Assembly: GCA_027002265.1 (NCBI GenBank)
Contig: JAMOTM010000077.1
Span: 1-64,000 of the forward strand
Direction: 5' to 3'
Length of the DNA stretch: 64,000 nucleotides
DNA from: Aquificota bacterium
GTDB taxonomy: Bacteria > Aquificota > Aquificia > Desulfurobacteriales > DQVG01
Position 1 is the first letter of the stretch. The number at the start of each line of letters is the position of its first letter. Below are positions 1 through 8,359 of the stretch, piece by piece. A program made the position numbers and the translations under genes. Under the pieces are notes generated by a model. It was not told the DNA's origin, searched no databases, and saw only the letters and a list, made by a program, of their open reading frames with translations.

Positions 1-12
1 AATTTCTCATTG

Positions 13-315
13 CTATCCTTTTGAATTTTTAATTTTCCATTTAGTTAAATTTGCAGATGTAGAATAACTTAAATATTTAAAATTTATATTTGGAATTAAA
101 AGTAAACCAATTAAACCATAAATGAAAAATGCGTTTTTTCTATCAAAATCTGCTTTTGTGGGATTAATATTAACTGAGAAAGTAGAATAAAAAAGTTTTA
201 AAGTTTGATATAAATTTCTAATACCTCCACCAACTCCAAGATTCAATAGTATTCCAGCTTGAGAAATAGATATTAAAAGAGTAAGTATTGTTGAAAAAAA
301 TAATAATTTTTTCAT
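13..315 (-). CDS. small hypothetical membrane protein
   Basis: ORF with N-terminal hydrophobic signal/TM and a second hydrophobic stretch; no family recognised. Confidence 0.45.
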   Translation of the reverse strand: MKKLLFFSTILTLLISISQAGILLNLGVGGGIRNLYQTLKLFYSTFSVNINPTKADFDRKNAFFIYGLIGLLLIPNINFKYLSYSTSANLTKWKIKNSKG

Positions 316-339
316 TTTAACCCTTCCAATATTTCAAAA

Positions 340-1284
340 TTATTTTTCTTTCACCGCATGAAAAAGAAAACTAAGTAAGGTTGTAGCATAAGCCCCTTTA
401 GGAAGTTCAAAGTATAACTTTAAGGTATTTTCATCTAAATATGTATATTTAAAATTTTCTGGCTTTACAATGGTTTGGCGTTTAAAGTATTTTTTATGAA
501 AATTATCATAAAGTTCTAAAAATGCTGGAATTTTTAGTTTTTCTTCCAAAGGGAAATAGAGTTTTCCTATTTTTGAATGAAGATACGCTTTTTTTAAATA
601 ATTTTCTTTTATAAGTTTAGATAGTTTTTTATTAAATTCTAAAGCATATAAAATACTATATTGCATTTCTATTTCAGATTTTGGAATAAGATTTATATTT
701 AAATTTTCTTTTTTATAAGCTTCCAAAATTTTGCAATACCACTTTTTTATTTTTAATTTTCTGTTATTTAAAATTTTTTCAAAAACTTTTTTTATATCTC
801 CTTTTTCTAAGTCAGGTATAAAAAAGGTTTTTTCCTTATAAGCTAAGAATCTTTGTTTTCCATAATAGTTTGCAAAACCAAAGTTTAAAACAATATTTTT
901 TCTTTCTTCAAAATTTCTTTTTTCCTGAGAATTTAAATTTCTGACAATAATTTCAAAATAATTTGATTTCAAATCTTTTGGAGATAAACTTTTATTTAGG
1001 TATCCTATGAATCTAAGAGCATAATTTTTTGTTTTTATATCTTTATATTTATCTTTCGGTATAGTTATATACTGATAGGTTATTGCATTTTTATCTTTTA
1101 AACCACATCTACCAATTTTATCTATAGATACTTTTAATTTTTTTGAAATATCTTCTAAAGCATCTAAAGTGTTTGTTCCTTGTTTTTTTAAAAGAGCTAA
1201 AACATATTTTCCTTTTTTTTCTGGTTTTATAGACAGCTTTTCCTTAACTATAAAGTCTGAATATTTTCTTTTTATATTCGCCAT
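340..1284 (-). CDS. truD: tRNA pseudouridine synthase TruD family
   Basis: FIVKEKLSIKPEKKGKYVLALLKKQGTNTLDAL..., GRCGLKDKNAITYQ and NYYGKQRF motifs typical of TruD. Confidence 0.9.
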   Translation of the reverse strand: MANIKRKYSDFIVKEKLSIKPEKKGKYVLALLKKQGTNTLDALEDISKKLKVSIDKIGRCGLKDKNAITYQYITIPKDKYKDIKTKNYALRFIGYLNKSLSPKDLKSNYFEIIVRNLNSQEKRNFEERKNIVLNFGFANYYGKQRFLAYKEKTFFIPDLEKGDIKKVFEKILNNRKLKIKKWYCKILEAYKKENLNINLIPKSEIEMQYSILYALEFNKKLSKLIKENYLKKAYLHSKIGKLYFPLEEKLKIPAFLELYDNFHKKYFKRQTIVKPENFKYTYLDENTLKLYFELPKGAYATTLLSFLFHAVKEK

Positions 1285-1380
1285 GATTGACTCCTAGAAG
1301 AAAATTTTTTTATAATTTTAAAATCAAAAAGCATATTTCGTTTTATTTATTTAAATATAAATTATGTAGGTATAATTAAG

Positions 1381-2142
1381 ATGAAAGTACAAAGATTTTT
1401 AAAAATTTTTTTAAACTTATTTATTTTATTTCCTATTATTAATATTGCATATTCAGAAAATTATGTTCTTGTTTCTGCAGCTGCAAGTTTAAGAGATGTT
1501 TTTAAAAAACTAAAAAAGGATTTTGAAAAGGTATACAAAGGATGCTATATTGTAATTAACAGCGGGGCTTCGGGATCTTTAGCTATTCAAATAAAAAATG
1601 GTGCTCCAGCAGATATCTTTATTAGTGCTTCAAAACGATGGGCAGATTATGTAGATCATCTAGGTTTAAGCTTACAGAAAAAAACTTTTCTTTCAAACTC
1701 ATTAGCACTTGTAACTTATAAAGATTCACCTTACTCTTCTTTCTCCGATATATATAAAGCTAAAAATATAGTTGTAGGAAATTATAAATTTGCCCCCTTT
1801 GGAGAATATACAAATGAAGCTTTGAAAAATTTAAAGATATTAGAAAAATTAAAAGACAAATTTGTTTATGCAAATAGTGTAAATCAAGCTTTGTTTTACC
1901 TACTAAGCAAAGAGGTTGATTTTGGAATTATTTATTATACAGATTTTCTAAAATATAAAGATAGACTAAAACTTATATATGTTTTCCCAAATAAACTTCA
2001 CAGGAAAATAAATTATTATGCAATTTTACTAAAACATGCAAAAGGAAATACATGTGCTTATAAGTTTTATAATTATTTGTTTTCGCCATATGCAAAATAT
2101 ATATTTGAAAATTATGGTTTTAACGTAACATTTCTAAAGTAG
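1381..2142 (+). CDS. modA: molybdate ABC transporter substrate-binding protein
   Basis: signal peptide; VSAAASLRDVFKKL, NSGASGSLAIQIKNGAPADIFISAS motifs. Confidence 0.9.
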   Translation: MKVQRFLKIFLNLFILFPIINIAYSENYVLVSAAASLRDVFKKLKKDFEKVYKGCYIVINSGASGSLAIQIKNGAPADIFISASKRWADYVDHLGLSLQKKTFLSNSLALVTYKDSPYSSFSDIYKAKNIVVGNYKFAPFGEYTNEALKNLKILEKLKDKFVYANSVNQALFYLLSKEVDFGIIYYTDFLKYKDRLKLIYVFPNKLHRKINYYAILLKHAKGNTCAYKFYNYLFSPYAKYIFENYGFNVTFLK

Positions 2143-2815
2143 ATTTTAACTTTTTAAAATTCTCTTCAAAATTCTCTTTAAAAAATAGGGAAATTCCTGC
2201 GATACTATCTAAGTCATATTTTTGTCTTCTGTAATTTTGAAAAATTTTTATAATTTCACCTATATTTTTTAGAGTTATACCTCCTAAAGCTACAATAGGG
2301 ATAGAAATTTTACTTAAAACTTCTTTTAATTTTTCTGGACCAACTATAGGATCATGATCTAATTTTGATATAGGTTTATATATAGGACCAAAGCCAATAT
2401 AAGATAAATGATAATTTTTATATAAATTTTGAGCCATTTCAATTTCTTTATCATTATGTGTTGAAAGACCAAAAAGAAGATTATTTTGTTTTAAAAAACT
2501 TAAAAGAGCTTTATCCTCTTTTAGATTAAAATCCTTTTGCCCCAAATGTAAACCGTGGATATAAAAGCCTTCTTTAAAAATATCCTTAATATAATTCTTA
2601 TAATCATTTAGGATAATTATCAATTTTCCATTTTCTTTATAAAGAAGAGAGGATATTATTTCAAAATCTTTTAAAATTTGCTTAAGATTCCTATTTTTAA
2701 ATCTGTATTGAAATATAGGAATATTATATTCTAAACATAAAAAAATAGCTTTTTTTAAATCATCCGTGGATTTGAAAAACTTATCATCTGTTATGGCATA
2801 AAGTTTAGGATACAT
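2120..2815 (-). CDS. thiE: thiamine phosphate synthase
   Basis: LYAITDD, IPIFQYRFKNR, GLHLGQKD, YIGFGPIY, IPIVALGGI motifs. Confidence 0.85.
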   Translation of the reverse strand: MYPKLYAITDDKFFKSTDDLKKAIFLCLEYNIPIFQYRFKNRNLKQILKDFEIISSLLYKENGKLIIILNDYKNYIKDIFKEGFYIHGLHLGQKDFNLKEDKALLSFLKQNNLLFGLSTHNDKEIEMAQNLYKNYHLSYIGFGPIYKPISKLDHDPIVGPEKLKEVLSKISIPIVALGGITLKNIGEIIKIFQNYRRQKYDLDSIAGISLFFKENFEENFKKLKSTLEMLR

Positions 2816-2880
2816 ATTTCCCCCTTTGTTATAATAGTTTATAGTGTTCTTATTTAACTAATTATCTAGGAGGTAAAAAA

Positions 2881-3300
2881 ATGGAAGAAGAAGTCTACCC
2901 TAAAAATTATATACGTAGATTTGATATTTTTGCAGAATATAATCGCCTTCAAGCTTTAAATAAATACAAATATTCCGAAGATGATGCTAAAGCTTATGGC
3001 ATAGCTATTGCAAAAGTAGTAGCTGGTAGAAAATTTAGAAAACTATTTAAAACTTCCCATTTATCAAAATCTACTTTATCTTCTTCTGAATTGGAAAACT
3101 CTCAAAATAATAAATGGTGGAGAAAATTTGGAAGTTCTAAAGAATTTGATAAAGAAATTATAGATCGAATGGGAAGAGATTTTTATGAGAAAGTTTTTTC
3201 TCCGGCTGTACAGGAAGCTTACAAAAAAGGTTTAAAATATATTCAAATTAGAGATACTTTAAGAGAAGAGTGGAATAAAAAAGTAAAGATAAAATCTTAA
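2881..3300 (+). CDS. conserved-looking hypothetical protein, soluble and basic
   Basis: ORF preceded by AGGAGGT-type RBS; no family recognised. Confidence 0.6.
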   Translation: MEEEVYPKNYIRRFDIFAEYNRLQALNKYKYSEDDAKAYGIAIAKVVAGRKFRKLFKTSHLSKSTLSSSELENSQNNKWWRKFGSSKEFDKEIIDRMGRDFYEKVFSPAVQEAYKKGLKYIQIRDTLREEWNKKVKIKS

Positions 3301-3332
3301 ACGAGAAAATATTATTTAATTTTTAAGAAAAC

Positions 3333-3360
3333 TTGACATAAAATCAAATATAAATATAAT
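3333..3360 (+). promoter_or_regulatory. promoter of tRNA cluster: TTGACA-N16-TATAAT
   Basis: TTGACA 3333-3338, TATAAT 3355-3360, 16-nt spacer, just upstream of tRNA-His. Confidence 0.8.
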
Positions 3361-3375
3361 TAATCTTGCAGGGGT

Positions 3376-3453
3376 GGTGGGCGTAGCTCAGCTGGTTAGA
3401 GCGAGGGACTGTGGATCCCTAGGTCGCCGGTTCAAGTCCGGTCGCCCACCCCA
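3376..3453 (+). tRNA. tRNA-His(GTG)
   Basis: cloverleaf; acceptor GTGGGCG/CGCCCAC, anticodon loop CTGTGGA, encoded G-1, C73 and CCA. Confidence 0.95.
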
Positions 3454-3462
3454 TTTAAATAT

Positions 3463-3550
3463 GCGGGTGTGGCGGAATTGGCAGACGCGCAGGACTTAGG
3501 ATCCTGTGGCCGTTAAGGCCGTCCGGGTTCGAATCCCGGCACCCGCACCA
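3463..3550 (+). tRNA. tRNA-Leu(TAG)
   Basis: long variable arm; acceptor GCGGGTG/CACCCGC; anticodon loop CTTAGGA; encoded CCA. Confidence 0.95.
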
Positions 3551-3564
3551 AAGAAAAAGACGAT

Positions 3565-3640
3565 GCGGGCGTAGCTCAGTTGGTGGAGCGTCTCCTTGCC
3601 AAGGAGAAGGTCGCGGGTTCGAGTCCCGTCGCCCGCTCCA
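3565..3640 (+). tRNA. tRNA-Gly(GCC)
   Basis: cloverleaf; acceptor GCGGGCG, anticodon loop TTGCCAA, encoded CCA. Confidence 0.95.
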
Positions 3641-3649
3641 TTTAAATGA

Positions 3650-3725
3650 GGCGGCGTAGCCAAGCGGCTAAGGCAGGGGACTGCAAATCCCTTATTCGGC
3701 GGTTCGAATCCGCCCGCCGCCTCCA
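3650..3725 (+). tRNA. tRNA-Cys(GCA)
   Basis: acceptor GGCGGCG/CGCCGCC, anticodon loop CTGCAAA, encoded CCA. Confidence 0.95.
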
Positions 3726-3754
3726 AAATTTAAAAATTTGGGCGACCGGTAATC

Positions 3755-3782
3755 TTGACAAAAAGTAAAAGATAAATATAAT
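3755..3782 (+). promoter_or_regulatory. second tRNA promoter: TTGACA-N16-TATAAT
   Basis: TTGACA 3755-3760, TATAAT 3777-3782, 16-nt spacer, upstream of tRNA-Arg. Confidence 0.8.
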
Positions 3783-3799
3783 AAAAACCGAACAGATGT

Positions 3800-3876
3800 G
3801 GGCCCGTAGCTCAGCTGGATAGAGCAGGGGACTTCTAATCCCCAGGTCGGGGGTTCGAATCCCTCCGGGCCCGCCA
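3800..3876 (+). tRNA. tRNA-Arg(TCT)
   Basis: acceptor GGGCCCG/CGGGCCC, anticodon loop CTTCTAA, encoded CCA. Confidence 0.95.
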
Positions 3877-3882
3877 CTTTTA

Positions 3883-3969
3883 GCCCGGGTGGCGGAATTG
3901 GCAGACGCGCCGGACTTAAAATCCGGTGGCCTTATGGCCGTGCGGGTTCGAATCCCGCCCCGGGCACCA
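3883..3969 (+). tRNA. tRNA-Leu(TAA)
   Basis: long variable arm; acceptor GCCCGGG/CCCGGGC; anticodon loop CTTAAAA; encoded CCA. Confidence 0.95.
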
Positions 3970-4124
3970 CTAAATCATTTAAGTACTTCCTCCCTATTTT
4001 TAACTTTTAAATTCCTTTAATTATCCTATTATCGCAATCTCTAATCCTATAATTACCAAAATGTAATATAATATCTTAAAATTTTTTATTTCTTCTTAAT
4101 CTAAAAAAATTTTTTGGAGAGAAA

Positions 4125-4646
4125 ATGGTTAGATTTAATTTAAAACTTCTAATTTTAGATGTGGATGGAGTTTTAACTAATGGATTAATTGTTTTTGATA
4201 ATGAAGATAACGAATATAAAGCTTTTAACGTTAAAGATGGACTTGCAATTCGAGTTCTTTCTGAAACTAAAGTTTTAAAATTTGCAATTATTACAGGTAG
4301 AAAATCTAAAATAGTGGAAAAACGTGCAAGGGAACTATTAATAGAGGATGTTTTTCAAGGATATAGAAATAAACTTGTAGCTTATAATCTCTTGAAAGAA
4401 AAATATAATTTAAAAGATAAAGAAATAGGATATATTGGAGATGATTTAAACGATCTTCCTATTATAGAAAAAGTTGGTTTTTTTGCGTGTCCTGCAGATG
4501 CTCCAGATTACATAAAGGTAAAAGCTCATTATATATCTAAAAAAAGAGGTGGATACGGAGCTGTAAGAGAAATTTTGGAATTTTTAGTTCCTAATTTTTA
4601 TAATATTGCAAAAGACTATTTTTTGAAAAAAACTTATTTTGAATAA
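4125..4646 (+). CDS. kdsC: KDO-8-phosphate phosphatase (KdsC-type HAD)
   Basis: LLILDVDGVLTNG, FNVKDGLAI, AIITGRKS, YIGDDLNDLP motifs. Confidence 0.88.
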   Translation: MVRFNLKLLILDVDGVLTNGLIVFDNEDNEYKAFNVKDGLAIRVLSETKVLKFAIITGRKSKIVEKRARELLIEDVFQGYRNKLVAYNLLKEKYNLKDKEIGYIGDDLNDLPIIEKVGFFACPADAPDYIKVKAHYISKKRGGYGAVREILEFLVPNFYNIAKDYFLKKTYFE

Positions 4647-4657
4647 AAATCTAAAAG

Positions 4658-4678
4658 AAAGGGGCAAAAAGCCCCTTT
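4658..4678. terminator. bidirectional hairpin between convergent kdsC and hydA
   Basis: AAAGGGGC-AAAAA-GCCCCTTT. Confidence 0.8.
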
Positions 4679-4685
4679 AATTAGA

Positions 4686-6449
4686 TTAATATTTTAAAAC
4701 TTCCTTACAAATTTCCTCATAAGATTTATTAAATATATCATCCCAGTTAGGCTTATGAGAATATTTTGCATGTAAAAGTTTATGAGCTTTTTCACTTCCA
4801 TAATTTCCTAAAAATTTCTCATAAAGAAACTTAATAAATGGATTTTCATGAGATTTTCTGATCTCTTTATTTTTATCTAAAGTATAAAGAGCTTCAGCAC
4901 GTTTTCTTAAAATTTCTTCAGTAGTAGGAATCGGTTGACCTCCTCCTCCTATACATCCTCCGGGACATGCCATAACTTCTAAGAATTGAATATCAAGTTC
5001 TTTATTTTTTATTTTTTCTAAAACTTCCTGAGCTGCCTTTAGAGTGTGAGCTACTGCAACTTTAAGTTTTAAATCCTTTATATCAATTTCTGCAATTCTT
5101 ATATTTTTCATGCCTCTTACCGGAACAAAATCTAAATTGGAAAAGGTTTCTCCTGTGAGCCACTCTACGGCTGTTCTCAAAGCAGCTTCCATAACTCCAC
5201 CGGTTACTCCAAATATAGCAGCAGCTCCAGAATATTCTCCAAATGGAATATCTTCTTCTTCATCTTCTAAGGAAAGTAAATCTATACCTGCTATTTTAAT
5301 CATTTTTGCAAGTTCCCTAACGGTGAGAACATAATCTATATCTCCCATAATATCTGGTCTTAAAATTTCATATTTTTTAGCTGTGCAAGGCATAATAGTT
5401 ACGTGAACTATTTTATCTTTTGGAATATTTTCAAGCTCAGGTAAAAAGTTTTTAATAACCGCCCCTAACATAGCTTGTGGAGATTTACAAGTAGATAAAT
5501 TTGGAATCATTTCTGGATAAAATTCTTCTACGAACTTAACCCAGGCTGGGCAGCAGGATGTAAACATAGGCAAAGTTTTTCTAAACTTTATTCTTTCTAT
5601 AAGTTCATTTGCTTCCTCAACTATAGTAAGATCTGCTCCATAGTTTACATCAAAAACTTTATCAAAGCCAAGTTTTCTAAGGGCTGCAACTAATTTTCCG
5701 ATAACTAAAGTTCCTGGAGGTAATCCAAAAAGTTCTCCTATAGAAGCTCTTACAGCTGGAGCAAAAGAAACGACTACATATTTATTTGGATCTTGAAGTG
5801 CATCAAGAACTTTTTCAGTATCATCTTTTTCAGTTAAAGCTCCGGTAGGGCACCTTACTACACATTGGCCACAAAAAACACAAGGCGTATTTTTTAAAGG
5901 CAGATTGTAAGGGGGAGATATTCTTGAGTTAAAACCTTTTCCATCTACAATTAGAGTATTTATACCCTGAATTTTTTCACAGGTATTTACACATCGTCTA
6001 CATTCTATACATTTTGTTTGATCTCTATTAATTATAGAACGATCTTTTTCATGTTCTTTAAAAAGAAGTTCCACTTCAACTTCGGAAAGACCTATATTTT
6101 TTGCAATTTTTCTAATTTCGCAAGGTTCTTCTTTTTGACAAGCTGGACAAGTGCTTTTATGATTAGCTAAAGTAAGCTCGTATATAGTTTTTCTAGCTTT
6201 TCTTACTAAAGGAGTATCTGTATATATTTCCATTCCCTCTTTTATTTTTGTTATGCATGCTCTTTGAAGATTACGTGCTCCTTTAACTTCCACTACACAA
6301 ATTCCGCAATGTCCTCCCTCGGTAATACCTTCTAGATAACATAAAGTAGGTATGTGAATACCAGCTCTTTTACAAGCTTCTAAAATAGTAATGCCTTCTG
6401 GCATTAAATAGGATTTTCCGTTTATTTTAATATCTACAAGTTTTTTCAT
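4686..6449 (-). CDS. hydA: [FeFe] hydrogenase catalytic subunit
   Basis: N-terminal 2Fe-2S and 4Fe-4S ferredoxin domains; H-cluster motifs TSCCPAW, MPCTAKKYE, MACPGGCIGGGGQP. Confidence 0.95.
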   Translation of the reverse strand: MKKLVDIKINGKSYLMPEGITILEACKRAGIHIPTLCYLEGITEGGHCGICVVEVKGARNLQRACITKIKEGMEIYTDTPLVRKARKTIYELTLANHKSTCPACQKEEPCEIRKIAKNIGLSEVEVELLFKEHEKDRSIINRDQTKCIECRRCVNTCEKIQGINTLIVDGKGFNSRISPPYNLPLKNTPCVFCGQCVVRCPTGALTEKDDTEKVLDALQDPNKYVVVSFAPAVRASIGELFGLPPGTLVIGKLVAALRKLGFDKVFDVNYGADLTIVEEANELIERIKFRKTLPMFTSCCPAWVKFVEEFYPEMIPNLSTCKSPQAMLGAVIKNFLPELENIPKDKIVHVTIMPCTAKKYEILRPDIMGDIDYVLTVRELAKMIKIAGIDLLSLEDEEEDIPFGEYSGAAAIFGVTGGVMEAALRTAVEWLTGETFSNLDFVPVRGMKNIRIAEIDIKDLKLKVAVAHTLKAAQEVLEKIKNKELDIQFLEVMACPGGCIGGGGQPIPTTEEILRKRAEALYTLDKNKEIRKSHENPFIKFLYEKFLGNYGSEKAHKLLHAKYSHKPNWDDIFNKSYEEICKEVLKY

Positions 6450-6460
6450 TTTTTATCCCC

Positions 6461-7714
6461 CTAGGAAATATGTGAAAGCCACTCATCTTTAAATTTTTGT
6501 AAGGATTGTAAAATAATATTTGGTGCAGTTTGACCAAGTCCACAAAAAGATGCATTTTTCATAGTTTTACATATTCTTTCTAAATTAAATAAATCATGTA
6601 AATTAGCTTTCTTTTCCTTTATTTTCTTTATGATGCGATAACTTGCTTCGGTTCCAAGTCTACATGGGAAACATTTTCCACAACTTTCATCTTTAAAAAA
6701 TCTCATAATATTTTCGCAAACATCTACAATATCTCTTTTATCATTTAAAACAATTATGGTTCCACAGCCAGGACCTGCTTGGATTCTACCCAAAGAATGG
6801 TAATCCACTTCTATGTCAACCTCATCATATTTAACTAATGAACCTGAAACACCTCCTAAAATTACAGCTTTTAATTTTCCGCCTTTTACTCCACCAGCTA
6901 AAGAAATAATTTCAGAAAGTTTTACACCAAAAGGAATCTCAATTATTCCTTTCCAGGAAACATCTCCACTCATACAAAATAATTTTGTGCCATAAGAACC
7001 TTCTACTCCGTATTTTTTAAACTCTTCACTTCCATAATAAATAATAAAAGGTAAATTTGCTAAAGTTTCTACATTATTTACAACGGTCGGCTTTCCATAA
7101 AGACCTTTTTGAGGAGGAAATGGAGGTTTTTTTCGAGGTTCTCCACGTTTTCCTTCAATCATTTCTAAAAGTGCAGTTTCTTCTCCACAAATATAAGCTC
7201 CCGCCCCTCTTTTTATTTTTAAATGAAAGGAAAAGTTACTCCCAAGTATATTATCTCCCAAAAATCCATATTTATATGCATCTTGAATTGCTTTTTCTAA
7301 TCTTTTAATAGCTAAAGTATAATCTGGTCTAATAGCTATATACCCATAATTTGCTCCAATTATGTAAGCTGCTAAAATAGCTCCTTCTATTACCAAATGA
7401 GGATCATTTTCCAAAATAATTCTGTCTTTGAAAGTTCCTGGCTCTCCTTCTTCTGCATTTACAACCACAAATTTTGGAGTTTCTTTTTGATTTTTTGCAA
7501 TTTCAAATTTAATACCAGTGGGAAAACCTGCTCCACCTCTTCCGCGAAGCTCAGATTTTTTTACTTCTTCTAAAAGTTCATCTGGAGATTTTTTTAAAGC
7601 TTTTTTTAAGGCCTCATATCCTCCGGTTTCTATATAAGCTTCAATGCTCTCTGGATCTATTTTTTTTATATTTCTAAGTAAAATCGGGGTACCAATTACT
7701 TTAAAATCTATCAT
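6461..7714 (-). CDS. hydB: NuoF-like HydB subunit (FMN/NAD-binding, 4Fe-4S), compact form
   Basis: GRGGAGFPTGIKF, NAEEGEPGTFKDR, GAGAYICGEETAL, SCGKCFPCRLG motifs; adjacent to hydA. Confidence 0.92.
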   Translation of the reverse strand: MIDFKVIGTPILLRNIKKIDPESIEAYIETGGYEALKKALKKSPDELLEEVKKSELRGRGGAGFPTGIKFEIAKNQKETPKFVVVNAEEGEPGTFKDRIILENDPHLVIEGAILAAYIIGANYGYIAIRPDYTLAIKRLEKAIQDAYKYGFLGDNILGSNFSFHLKIKRGAGAYICGEETALLEMIEGKRGEPRKKPPFPPQKGLYGKPTVVNNVETLANLPFIIYYGSEEFKKYGVEGSYGTKLFCMSGDVSWKGIIEIPFGVKLSEIISLAGGVKGGKLKAVILGGVSGSLVKYDEVDIEVDYHSLGRIQAGPGCGTIIVLNDKRDIVDVCENIMRFFKDESCGKCFPCRLGTEASYRIIKKIKEKKANLHDLFNLERICKTMKNASFCGLGQTAPNIILQSLQKFKDEWLSHIS

Positions 7715-7744
7715 GTCTTTCCTCCTTAAGTATGTGAAAACAAA

Positions 7745-8215
7745 TTAATTTTTTGAAGATTTTTCTTTTTCTATATAATTTTTAAGTATTTCTTTTACTT
7801 TTTCCGGAGTTAGATTTCCATGAATATCATCATTTATTAAAATCACAGGTGCTAAGGAGCAAAGACCTAAACAAGAAGATTTTTCTAAATAAAAAAGCCC
7901 ATCTTTAGTGGTTTCTCCAAAATCTATATTTAGAAATTCTTTTATTGCTTCTATAACTTTTTCAGCCCCTTCCATGTGACAGGCTAGATTTTCACAAACT
8001 CTTATAATGTATTTTGCTCGTGGTTTTAAGGAAAGACGTGGGTAAAATGAAGCTACCGAGTAAACTTGGGGGATAGGTCTTTTATGCTTTTTTGCTATTT
8101 TTTTTAAAGTTTTTGGAGGTAGATACTTTTGAGGATGCTTATTTTGTTCATCTAGAAGATCTTCAATTAAGGATTTTTGAAAAAATTTTTCTTTCATCAA
8201 TTTATAAACCTCCAA
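7745..8215 (-). CDS. hydC: NuoE-like HydC subunit (2Fe-2S thioredoxin-like)
   Basis: VCENLACHMEGAE...SSCLGLCSLAP motif; adjacent to hydB. Confidence 0.9.
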   Translation of the reverse strand: MEVYKLMKEKFFQKSLIEDLLDEQNKHPQKYLPPKTLKKIAKKHKRPIPQVYSVASFYPRLSLKPRAKYIIRVCENLACHMEGAEKVIEAIKEFLNIDFGETTKDGLFYLEKSSCLGLCSLAPVILINDDIHGNLTPEKVKEILKNYIEKEKSSKN

Positions 8216-8336
8216 GATCTTGGTATGAGAAATTTAACTTGTAAAAAAATTGTAACAAATTTTAGGAAATTTTTGATAATAGATATAAAAGGAAAAGTGG
8301 AAACTGGAGGGATAGTTAAGTTGAGAGTAAAAGAGA

Positions 8337-8354
8337 GGGGGCCAAGAAAGCCCC
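8337..8354 (-). terminator. hairpin downstream of FBP aldolase/phosphatase gene
   Basis: GGGGC-CAAGAAA-GCCCC, T-rich on the minus-strand downstream side. Confidence 0.6.
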
Positions 8355-8359
8355 AAAAG

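Noticed and set aside
3496-3877. ORFs 3496-3726 and 3692-3877 (minus) with [16 protein letters not shown] sequences
   Set aside because: Antisense translations of tRNA genes, a well-known spurious ORF type.
5110-5334. Antisense ORFs inside hydA, hydB, fbp, uvrA, guaB and others (e.g. 5110-5334, 6813-6995, 7057-7308, 8946-9182, 20530-20730, 23402-23734, 25116-25556)
   Set aside because: They lie opposite well-supported genes and show no domain signal.
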